A stretch of 64,000 nucleotides of DNA from Variovorax sp. (GTDB lineage: Bacteria; Pseudomonadota; Gammaproteobacteria; Burkholderiales; Burkholderiaceae_C), in the NCBI GenBank assembly GCA_017744285.1, contig JAGIBP010000004.1, positions 62,001 to 126,000 on the forward strand. Reading direction: 5' to 3'. Made by a program: the position numbers and the translations under genes. The notes under the pieces are model-generated. The model had not been told where the DNA came from. It searched no databases and saw nothing but the letters and a program-made list of their open reading frames with translations. Within the stretch, counting starts at the first letter, position 1, and each line of letters starts with the position of its first letter. Of this stretch, positions 18,612 through 26,930 are shown in pieces.

Positions 18612-20081
18612 ATGACAGAGAAGATCAAGAGCCTCATCGGCGGCGAGTGGCGCGACGCATCCGGCCCGGAGTACGCGACCCACTATCCGGCGGACGGCAG
18701 CACTGTCGCGCGCCTGCATGCGGCCACGGCCGAAGATGTCGACCAGGCCGTGCGGGCGGCCGAACGCGCGCGCCAGCAACCTGGCTGGGCCAGGCTCAGG
18801 CCGCACGAGCGCGCCGGGATGCTGAACCGCATCGCGGCAGGCATTCGCGCGCGAGGCGAGGAACTCGCGCAACTGCAGCGCCTGGACAACGGCAAGCCGA
18901 TCAACGAGACGCGGGCGCTGGTGAGCAGCGCGGCCGGCACCTTCCAGTACTTCGCGGCCGCGGCCGAGACGATGGAAGACGCCATCACGCCAGCGCGCGG
19001 CGACTACCTGAGCATGAGCGTGCATGCGCCGCTGGGCGTCGTGGGCGCGATCACGCCGTGGAACTCGCCGATCGCCAGTGAAGCACAGAAACTCGCGCCG
19101 GCGCTGGCGGCGGGTTGCGCGGTGGTGTTCAAGCCGGCGGAGATCACGCCGCGCATGGCCATCGAACTTGCCAGAATCGCGCAGGAGGCCGGCGTGCCCG
19201 ACGGCATCCTCAGCGTGCTGCCCGGCAAGGGCTCCATCGTGGGTGACGCGCTGGTGCGGCATCCGCTCGTCAAGCGCATCGCCTTCACCGGCGGCACCAG
19301 CGTGGGATTGGGGCTCGCGAAGATCGCTGCCGAGAAGCTCATGCCCGTGTCGCTCGAACTCGGCGGAAAGTCTCCCACCATCGTGTGTGCGGACGCCGAC
19401 CTCGACCACGCGGTGGCGGGTGTGCTCTATGGCATCTTCAGCTCGTCAGGCGAGTCGTGCATCGCCGGTTCGCGCGCGTTCGTACACGCCAGCGTGTACG
19501 AGGAATTCAAGTCCCGCCTGATCGCGGGCGCCAAGGCGCTGCGCGTGGGTGACCCCTGCAGCGAACAAACGCAGATGGGCCCGCTGGTGTCGATCAGTCA
19601 CCGCGAGTCGGTCGAGCGCTACGTGCAGATGGGCGTCGAGGAAGGCGGCAAGGTGCTGCTCGGAGGCCAGCGCCCTCAAGGCGATGTGTATGCGAAGGGC
19701 AGCTACTACCTGCCCACCATTCTCGAGGGCCTGCCCAACACGGCACGCATGTGCCAGGAGGAGATCTTCGGGCCGGTGGTCGCGCTGCTGCCGTGGACGG
19801 ACGAAGCCGACCTGCTGGCCCAGTGCAACGACAGCGTCTACGGCCTGGCCTCCGGCATCTGGACCCGCGACTATCGGGCTGCATGGCGAATCGGCAGTGC
19901 GTTGGACACCGGCACCGTATGGATCAACACCTACAAGATGTTCTCCATCAGCACGCCATTCGGCGGCACGAAGTTGAGCGGCATCGGTCGCGAGAAGGGG
20001 CGCCTGGGCATCCTCGAATACACCGGCCAGAAGAGCTTCTATTGGGGCCTCAACGAGTCGCCGCTACCGTGGAGTCTCTGA
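18612..20081 (+). CDS. NAD(P)-dependent aldehyde dehydrogenase
   Basis: GAITPWNSPI, ELGGKSPTIV, SGESCIAGSR catalytic Cys, EEIFGPVVALLPW, FGGTKLSGIGREKG. Confidence 0.95.
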   Translation: MTEKIKSLIGGEWRDASGPEYATHYPADGSTVARLHAATAEDVDQAVRAAERARQQPGWARLRPHERAGMLNRIAAGIRARGEELAQLQRLDNGKPINETRALVSSAAGTFQYFAAAAETMEDAITPARGDYLSMSVHAPLGVVGAITPWNSPIASEAQKLAPALAAGCAVVFKPAEITPRMAIELARIAQEAGVPDGILSVLPGKGSIVGDALVRHPLVKRIAFTGGTSVGLGLAKIAAEKLMPVSLELGGKSPTIVCADADLDHAVAGVLYGIFSSSGESCIAGSRAFVHASVYEEFKSRLIAGAKALRVGDPCSEQTQMGPLVSISHRESVERYVQMGVEEGGKVLLGGQRPQGDVYAKGSYYLPTILEGLPNTARMCQEEIFGPVVALLPWTDEADLLAQCNDSVYGLASGIWTRDYRAAWRIGSALDTGTVWINTYKMFSISTPFGGTKLSGIGREKGRLGILEYTGQKSFYWGLNESPLPWSL

Positions 20082-20519
20082 TGGCATTCCCACGGACGGG
20101 GACGCCTTCGGCTTGCGGTGCAGGACCACCGGCTTGCCGCCGAAGCGCCGCTTGGACATCCAGGCCGCGAGCGCCGAATCGAGATGGTCGGCGTGCGAGG
20201 GAAACCACTTCGCCAGTTCCTGCACGAAGGAGCGGCCCACGCCAGGTTGCCCGCCGGCCACCAGGGGCAGCACTTCGTCGGCCGAACGCAGGACCGCCGC
20301 GTGCTCGTCGATGTGGCACTGCCCCGGCGGGAAGTCGGTATCGCGCATCCACGCGTCCTCGGCCGCGAAGTGGGCCCGCAAATGGGCGGTCAGCGCCTCC
20401 AGGCGGGCGATCAGCTCGTGGTCGGCGCAATCGAGCGTGCGGGCCAATAGCGTTTCGAATTCCGCGTGGATCTCGTCCATCGGATCGAAGCCGAGGACGA
20501 TGTCGCCTTGTCGTTGCAT
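20064..20519 (-). CDS. Bacteriohemerythrin-like protein
   Basis: MQRQGDIVLGFDPMDEIHAEFETLL...HFAAEDAWMRDTDFPPGQCHIDEHAAVL...HADHLDSALAAWM, iron-ligand His/Glu pattern; overlaps ALDH 3' end by 18 bp. Confidence 0.8.
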   Translation of the reverse strand: MQRQGDIVLGFDPMDEIHAEFETLLARTLDCADHELIARLEALTAHLRAHFAAEDAWMRDTDFPPGQCHIDEHAAVLRSADEVLPLVAGGQPGVGRSFVQELAKWFPSHADHLDSALAAWMSKRRFGGKPVVLHRKPKASPSVGMPSETPR

Positions 20520-20594
20520 GTCGGTCTCTTTCTTGAAAATTCCAGCGTGTCACCCGGCATCGTATCGATGCCGCAGTCCTGCCCGCAACATCGA

Positions 20595-21913
20595 TCAGCG
20601 CACGGGCGCTTTGGCCGCGCCGAACTCCTTGCGGACCCGCGCCACGTCGGCGGCTGCGACGGCCGGGGCCTTGTTGCCCCAGCTGCGGCGCACGAAGGTG
20701 GCCACCTCGGCGACTTCCTGGTCGTTCAGGCGCCAATCGAAGCCCGGCATGGCGAACTGCGTGGGGGCCGTGGCGGTGCCCGGCATCGTTGCGCCCTTGA
20801 GGATGATGTGGATCACCGATCGCGGATCGTCCGAATTGGCGACCGGGTTCAGGGCCAGCCGCGGGAAGGTTTCGGCGTAGCCCTTGCCGCTGCTGCCGTG
20901 GCAGGCGGCGCAGTTGTCGAGGAAGACCATGGCACTGCTGCTCTTGTCGCTGCCGGCGCGCAGCGCCCGGGAGGCGGTCTCGTCGTAGACGAGCGGGCCG
21001 GAGGCCCCGGCATCCCGGGGGGCCAGGCTCTTGAGGTAGGCCGCGACGGCGTGGAGGTCCTCGTCGTTCAGGTGCTGCGTGCTCTTCTGCACGACATCCG
21101 CCATGCCGCCGAACGCGCCCGAATGGGTCGTGCGGCCGGTTTTCAGGAATGCCACGAGCTCGCCCTGACTCCACGCGCCCAGCCCGTCGACGGCATCGCC
21201 GCGCAGGTTCTTGGCCAGCCAGCCGTCGACCGGCGCGCCGGAGAGGAAGGCCAGCCCGTCGGTGTCGTTCAACGCCTTCTCCTGCAAGGTCCAGCCGCGC
21301 GGCGTGTGGCAGGCGCCGCAGTGGCCCGGCCCCTCGACCAGGTACTGGCCGCGCAGCAGCTGGGCCTGTCCTTCGCCGCCGGCGGGCGCTTCTTCCTGCG
21401 GGCTGGGCGTCGGCGCGAACATCCAGCGCCAGACGGCCAGCGGCCAGCGCATCGACATCGGCCAGCGGATGTCCGTCGCCTTGTTGCCCTGGGGGACAGG
21501 CGCGATGCCGCCGTTCATGAAGAAGACATAGAGCGCCTTGACGTCGCCGGAGCTCATCCGCGCGAACGACGGATAGGGCATGGCCGGGTACAGCGTGTGC
21601 CCGCTCTCTTGGCGATGCCCCGGCGCACGGCGCGGTCGAAGTCTTCGAGGGAGTAGCCGCCGATGCCGAGCGCCTTGTCGGGCGTGATGTTGGTCGAGTA
21701 GATCGTGCCCAGCGGCGAGGCCATGGGCAGTCCTCCGGCGAAGGGCTGGCCGCCCTTGGCGGTGTGGCAGGCCGCGCAGTCCGCCGCGCGGGCCAGGTAT
21801 TCGCCCCGTGCGACCAGCTGCGCGTCCACGCCCTCGGCGGCCCAGCCCGACGCGGAAAAGAAGGACAGGGCCATCAGGACGGCCGTGGCGAATGCATGTC
21901 GGAAGGTCTTCAT
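20595..21913 (-). pseudogene. Multi-heme cytochrome c subunit (gluconate 2-dehydrogenase-type) interrupted by an apparent +2 nt frameshift near 21604-21609
   Basis: N-term ORF 21554..21913 (signal peptide, CAACH, FDRAVRRGIAK then frame loss) and C-term ORF 20595..21581 (MPYPSFARMSSGDVKALYVFFMNGG, CGACH, CAACH); removing one CT from ctctct restores RRGIAKSGHTLYPAMPYPSF. Confidence 0.85.
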
Positions 21914-21926
21914 CTCGTGGCCTCCT

Positions 21927-23702
21927 TCAAGCCTGGACCAGCGGGCCCGGGTTCTTCAGGTACTGCTCGCGGATCGCCTTCGCGGCCCAGTAGGCGAGCG
22001 CGCCGACCAGGCCGGTCGGGTTGTAGCCCATGTTCTGCGGGAAGGCGCTGGCGCCGAGCACGAAGACGTTGGGCACATCCCAGCTTTGCAGGTAGCGGTT
22101 GATGGCGCTGTCGGCCGGCGTGCGGCCCATGATCGCGCCGCCGGTGTTGTGCGTGGTCTGGTAGGGGCGCGTGTCGTAGCGGGCGCCCTTCTTCGCGACG
22201 TTGAGGACGTACTTCTCGGGCTTCATGGCCTTGGCCGTGTCCTCCATGCGCTGGCCGATGTAGTTGATCATCTCGATCTCGTTGTCCTTCCAGTCGAAGG
22301 TGATGCGCATCAGCGGCTGGCCGTAGGCGTCCTTGTAGGTCGGGTCGAGCGAGATGTAGGTGTCGCGGTAGGACATCACCGAGCCCGAGAAGCCGATGTT
22401 GATGCTGCGCTGGTAGGCGTCCTGCATGCCCGCCTTCCAGCCCGTGCCCCAGGCCGGCGAACCGGGCGTGGGGCTGGCCTGCCGGATGGGGCGTCCGCCG
22501 GTGCGCGAGTGGCTCACCTTGGCGCCGCCCACGAAGCCCAGCGGCCCGTGGTCGAACTGGTCGCCGTTCAGGTCGTCCAGGGTGACGCCGTAGGCGCCGG
22601 CGCCGACGAAGGGGTTGAACTGCGTGCCCTTGGGCATCAGCAGGTTGATGCCGCCGTTGCGCTGGTAGGCGTAGTTGCGGCCGACCTGGCCCTTGCCGGT
22701 GACCGGGTCGTAGGCTTCGCCGATGCCCGACAGCAGCATCAGCCGCACGTTGTGCATCTGGTAGGCGGTGAGGATCACCAGGTCGGCGGGCTGCTCGACT
22801 TCCTGGCCCTGCGCGTCGATGTAGGTCACGCCGGTGGCGCGCTTGCCTTCGCCATCCAGGTTGACCTTGATGACGTAGGCCTGCGTGCGCAACTCGAAAT
22901 TGCGCTTCTTCATCAGCACCGGCAGGATGGTCGTCTGCGGCGATGCCTTGGAATACATGTAGCAGCCGTAGTGCTCGCAGAAGCCGCAGAAGTTGCAGGG
23001 CCCGAGCCGCACGCCGTAGGGATTGGTGTAGGGCTCGGACGCGTTCGATGCCGGGATGGGGAATGGATGGAAACCCGTCTCCAGCGCAGCCTTGCGGAAC
23101 AGCTCGCCGCCGTAGGTGTCGGGCAGCGGCGGTGTCGGGTACTCCTTGCTGCGCGGGCCTTCGAACGGGTTGCCGCCCTCGATGAGCTTGCCGTCGAGGT
23201 TGCCGGCCTTGCCCGAGGTGCCGCAGACTTCCTCGAAGCGGTTGTAGTGCGGCTCCAGCTCCGCGTAGGTGACGCCGAAGTCCTGGATCGTCATGTCCCG
23301 CGGAATGAACTTCTTGCCGTAGCGCGTTTCGTAGCGCGTGCGCAGCTCGAGTTCCTCGGGCAGGTTGCGGTGCGTCATGCCGTTCCAGTGGAAGCCCGCG
23401 CCGCCCACGCCATTGCCGAGCAGGAACGAACCGTGCTGCCGATAGGGCAGCGCGACGTCGTTGATGCCGTGGCGGATCGTCACGGTCTCTTTCGAAAGAT
23501 CCTGGAAGAGCTTGCCTCGCACCGAGTACGTCAGCTCGTCGAGCACCTTCGGGTAGGCGGCATCGGTGGCCGTGTCCTGCATCGCGCCGCGTTCGAGCGC
23601 CAGGATGCTCAGGCCCGAATCGCTCAGTTCCTGCGCCAGGATGGCGCCCGTCCAGCCGAACCCGACCAGCACCACATCGACCTTGTTCTTCTTGATGGTC
23701 AT
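21927..23702 (-). CDS. GMC-family FAD oxidoreductase (gluconate 2-dehydrogenase alpha-like subunit)
   Basis: MTIKKNKVDVVLVGFGWTGAILAQELSDSGLSILALERG (FAD site); HGINDVALPYRQHGSFLLGNGVGGAGFHWNGMTHR; GPCNFCGFCEHYGCYM; HNTGGAIMGRTPADSAINRYLQSWDVPNVFVLGASAFPQNMGYNPTGLVGALAYWAA. Confidence 0.92.
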   Translation of the reverse strand: MTIKKNKVDVVLVGFGWTGAILAQELSDSGLSILALERGAMQDTATDAAYPKVLDELTYSVRGKLFQDLSKETVTIRHGINDVALPYRQHGSFLLGNGVGGAGFHWNGMTHRNLPEELELRTRYETRYGKKFIPRDMTIQDFGVTYAELEPHYNRFEEVCGTSGKAGNLDGKLIEGGNPFEGPRSKEYPTPPLPDTYGGELFRKAALETGFHPFPIPASNASEPYTNPYGVRLGPCNFCGFCEHYGCYMYSKASPQTTILPVLMKKRNFELRTQAYVIKVNLDGEGKRATGVTYIDAQGQEVEQPADLVILTAYQMHNVRLMLLSGIGEAYDPVTGKGQVGRNYAYQRNGGINLLMPKGTQFNPFVGAGAYGVTLDDLNGDQFDHGPLGFVGGAKVSHSRTGGRPIRQASPTPGSPAWGTGWKAGMQDAYQRSINIGFSGSVMSYRDTYISLDPTYKDAYGQPLMRITFDWKDNEIEMINYIGQRMEDTAKAMKPEKYVLNVAKKGARYDTRPYQTTHNTGGAIMGRTPADSAINRYLQSWDVPNVFVLGASAFPQNMGYNPTGLVGALAYWAAKAIREQYLKNPGPLVQA

Positions 23703-23707
23703 GGTGT

Positions 23708-24430
23708 TCAGCCCCTTTCGCCCGAGATCGACACGGGGCCGTAGGGGTACTTGGTGTTGTGCTGGCCGACCCAGTCCGCGAAGTCGCCGCGCGCACCGGG
23801 GAACCCGATCAGTTTCCAGCCCACCATGCGCTTGTTGCCGCCGTGGATGGGGTCGCAGAGGAAGCCCTCCTTGGCGTTGGTCAGCAGCGTGTCGAAGAAG
23901 GTGCGCGCCGGCACATCGTCGAGGGCGATCCTGCCGGCCTGCAGGTCTTTGAGGATCTGCTCCTGAAGGGCCTTGTCGAGCTCGGCGAAGACCTTGCCGT
24001 GCGTCTTTGCACACCATTGGTCGCAGGCCTTGATGCCGACGCGGTACAGGTCGCGCGGCGCCATGCTGAGCTGGTAGCCCATCTCGGGCATCGCGTCGGG
24101 CCGGAACGGACCCTGCATGTACCAGAGCTTGCCCTGGCCGTAAGGCAGTTGCATCTGCCGGTCGATGAATTCGGGCACCCCGGCGGCGATGGCGCCCGGC
24201 CCGTATGGGTCTTCGGGGATCAGGTGATTCACCGCGGCATGGATGAAGGCCCATTCGGCCTTGGAGAAGAAGGCGGGCTCGTAGGCCTTTCCGGCGACGG
24301 CACCCGCCGCGGCATCATCGGCCTGGGCGAGCGTCTTGCCGACGCTCGCGGCGAGCGCCGCGGCCGGCACGATCGTGATGGCCTGTCGAAAAAAGCGCCT
24401 GCGCGGCGCGATGTCTTCCGGATTCGGCAT
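23708..24430 (-). CDS. Gluconate 2-dehydrogenase subunit 3 (gamma-like) family protein
   Basis: MPNPEDIAPRRRFFRQAITIVPAAALAASVGKTLAQ (Tat-like signal); HLIPEDPYGPGAIAAGVPEFIDRQMQLPYGQGKLWYMQGPF; upstream of GMC gene. Confidence 0.88.
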   Translation of the reverse strand: MPNPEDIAPRRRFFRQAITIVPAAALAASVGKTLAQADDAAAGAVAGKAYEPAFFSKAEWAFIHAAVNHLIPEDPYGPGAIAAGVPEFIDRQMQLPYGQGKLWYMQGPFRPDAMPEMGYQLSMAPRDLYRVGIKACDQWCAKTHGKVFAELDKALQEQILKDLQAGRIALDDVPARTFFDTLLTNAKEGFLCDPIHGGNKRMVGWKLIGFPGARGDFADWVGQHNTKYPYGPVSISGERG

Positions 24431-24688
24431 GAGTAGTCTCCTCTCCTGATGGCGGGTTTTGGCGGGGGTCGGTCACCGGCCCCTCGATCAATGATGAGCA
24501 GGCCTGCGCAGCCGAATCCAGCGTGCTCTGTTGACCTGGCGCAAGCGCGCGCCGAATTTCCTGCCGGGTGAGCTGGACCCGTCACCGATCCGTAGTAGGA
24601 AAGTGGTGCGCGTGGGGACGGGGCTGGCGGCTATGCGAACATCGGCGTTCCTGCCGACGATTCCGCCCGGCGCACCGCATTCCATCCC

Positions 24689-25453
24689 ATGACCGACGAG
24701 AGCAGCCAGCAAGCTGGCCAGAAGTTCATCAGCGACCATTGGCTGCACCTGAGTTCGCGCACGCGGCTGACGCTGCGCAAGGCCGGCTTCTATGGCGAGA
24801 AGGGCGCCAGGAACCCGGAGTCCGAACGGGGCTTCGGCCCCTACGAGCGGATTCGCGAACTGGAGGCCGCGCTCGGCCGGCTCTCGAATCATGTCGAGGG
24901 GGCGGGAGCGGCCCTGTCGGTGGATGAGGTGGCGCTCGCCTGCCGCGAGATCCTGTACGTGCCCGAATGGCGTGATCCGGAGTTCATCCGCCTCGCCTTC
25001 CGCGCGATGGCGTCGCAGCTGCGCGATGCGGCGGCGCCGCCGATCGCGCCCATCGAGGCGAGGCGCGATGCGGCACGGTGGCGCGCTCGCGCGGCCACCG
25101 CGTTGGCCGTGGCCGCACTGCCGCTGGCGATGGCCTGGGCGCTCGTCGGCGGCTGGCGCGGCCAGTTGGTCGAAGCCTCTGCGGGGCTCTATGCCGCGGC
25201 CGTGGTCGGGGCCGCGCTGGCGTGGGTGGTACGCCGGCAGTCGGGCACGCTGCGGTCGCTCGATCTCGAACAGCAGCGCCTGCAGGCATGGGAGCGCCAT
25301 GCATTGATGGACGACGTGCCGGTCATCGGCGCGGGCCACCGGTTTCGCCTGGAGCAGCTCGCCTCGTGCGGCGTGGTCGTGCCGCCGATCGCTTTCGACC
25401 TGGTCGCGGCGCTCGAAGTGGAAACCGGGCGCCAGCTGGAGTCCATCGGCTAG
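24689..25453 (+). CDS. Hypothetical protein with two predicted TM helices
   Basis: MTDESSQQAGQKFISDHWLHLSSRTRLTLRKAGFYGEKGARNPESERGFGPYERIRELEAALG...; TM-like ATALAVAALPLAMAWALVGG and ASAGLYAAAVVGAALAWVV. Confidence 0.7.
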   Translation: MTDESSQQAGQKFISDHWLHLSSRTRLTLRKAGFYGEKGARNPESERGFGPYERIRELEAALGRLSNHVEGAGAALSVDEVALACREILYVPEWRDPEFIRLAFRAMASQLRDAAAPPIAPIEARRDAARWRARAATALAVAALPLAMAWALVGGWRGQLVEASAGLYAAAVVGAALAWVVRRQSGTLRSLDLEQQRLQAWERHALMDDVPVIGAGHRFRLEQLASCGVVVPPIAFDLVAALEVETGRQLESIG

Positions 25454-25471
25454 CCTGCCTTCGTTTTCCGA

Positions 25472-26038
25472 ATGACCCTCACTTCTGCCGACAACCCGCA
25501 GCCCCTGGTCGTGTGGCTGACGGGACTCTCCGGAGCGGGAAAGTCGACGCTCGCCCTGGCACTGAAAGACAGGCTCGCGCGGTCCGGCGCGCCGCCGGTC
25601 GTCCTGGACGGCGACAGGATCCGCGCCGGCCTGTGCAGCGACCTGGGTTTCGGACCCGAGGATCGCCGGGAGAACGTTCGCCGCGTGGCGGAGGTCGCCC
25701 GGCTCTTCGTGGAGGAAGGCCGGATCGCGATCGTGGCGCTCATCTCGCCCCTGCAGGAAGACCGCCGCCTGGCACGACGCATCATCGGCGCGCCGCGCTT
25801 CGTCGAAGCCTATTGCGACTGCGCGCTGGAGGTCTGCGAGGCGCGCGACCCCAAGGGTCTGTATCGGCGGGCGCGCAGCGGCGAGATCGACCAGTTCACC
25901 GGCATCTCGTCCCCCTACGAACCGCCGCTGGCACCCGATCTCGCCTTGGACACGGCCAGCAGCAGCATTGCGCAGTGCGCGGATACGCTGATGCGCTTTC
26001 TGCGCAACCGCTGCGCTACCACCACGGTGGAACGGTGA
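25472..26038 (+). CDS. cysC: Adenylylsulfate (APS) kinase
   Basis: WLTGLSGAGKSTLALAL, VVLDGDRIRAGLCSDLGFGPEDRRENVRRVAEVARLF, ISPLQEDRRLAR, EVCEARDPKGLYRRARSGEIDQFTGISSPYEPP. Confidence 0.93.
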   Translation: MTLTSADNPQPLVVWLTGLSGAGKSTLALALKDRLARSGAPPVVLDGDRIRAGLCSDLGFGPEDRRENVRRVAEVARLFVEEGRIAIVALISPLQEDRRLARRIIGAPRFVEAYCDCALEVCEARDPKGLYRRARSGEIDQFTGISSPYEPPLAPDLALDTASSSIAQCADTLMRFLRNRCATTTVER

Positions 26039-26930
26039 CGAGCATGGCGAGACCGATCACCGCATGGATGCGCCGGTAGCAGGCCTGCAGTCGGGCCAGG
26101 GCGCCGAAGTCGAGCCCGCCGCGCAGCGCCCGCAGCGTCGCGCGCAGGTGCAGCGGATAGAGCAGGACCGCCGAGCCCAGCACCGCGGGCACGATGCCCG
26201 ATAGGGCGAGCGCGGCGAGGAGCGCGTAGGCCAGCGTGAACAGCCCGAGGCTGGCCAGCACCGTGCGCCGCCGCCCGAACGCCACCGCATTGGTGCGAAT
26301 GCCGTTGAGCAGATCGCCGTCGTGGTCGCGCGCCTCGTGCGTGAGGTGACCGGCGGCGAAGACGATGCCGAAATAGCAGGCCATGGCCAGCCCCGGCGCC
26401 GACACCGGTGCGAAGGCGGAGTGGCCGAGCAGGAAGTGCAGCGTCCCGCCGGCGAGGTGCAGGATGGAGCTGAAGACCGGTGTTCCCTTCCCCTGCACCC
26501 CCGGCGCTGAATAGAGGGCGCTGAGCCCGGCGATGGCGGCGGCGATCACGAACGGCGTGGGGCCCACCATGCCGAAGACGAGCAGGGCCAGGGTCAGCAG
26601 CGCGAGGGCGAGGCCGCCCATCTCGGCGCGGCCGATGCCTTTTGCGATGAAGGTTCGCTCGCGGCGGTTCGGGTCGCGCAGGTCGCCGGCGATGCCGGCC
26701 CAGTCGTTGAATACGAAGACGTGCGCCACCAGGCACAGGTTGCCGGCGAGCAGGGTGGCCAGGGTCCAGAGCGCGGGTGCGGTGATGTCCTGCATCGCAT
26801 GGCAGGCGCCGAGCAACGGCGCGCCCTGGAGCACGCACACCTCGTCGAGGCGGATGCAGTCCGGCAGCCGGCGCAGCGAAGCGCCGCGGCGGGGAGCCGG
26901 CCTGCGAGCCTGGGCGTCCGCGCGGGTCAT
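26016..26930 (-). CDS. UbiA-family prenyltransferase (DPPR-synthase-like motifs)
   Basis: FVFNDWAGIAGDLRDPNRRERTFIAKG and HEARDHDGDLLNGIRTNAVAFG Asp motifs; multi-TM; ATG overlaps upstream TGA (ATGA). Confidence 0.83.
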   Translation of the reverse strand: MTRADAQARRPAPRRGASLRRLPDCIRLDEVCVLQGAPLLGACHAMQDITAPALWTLATLLAGNLCLVAHVFVFNDWAGIAGDLRDPNRRERTFIAKGIGRAEMGGLALALLTLALLVFGMVGPTPFVIAAAIAGLSALYSAPGVQGKGTPVFSSILHLAGGTLHFLLGHSAFAPVSAPGLAMACYFGIVFAAGHLTHEARDHDGDLLNGIRTNAVAFGRRRTVLASLGLFTLAYALLAALALSGIVPAVLGSAVLLYPLHLRATLRALRGGLDFGALARLQACYRRIHAVIGLAMLVTVPPWW

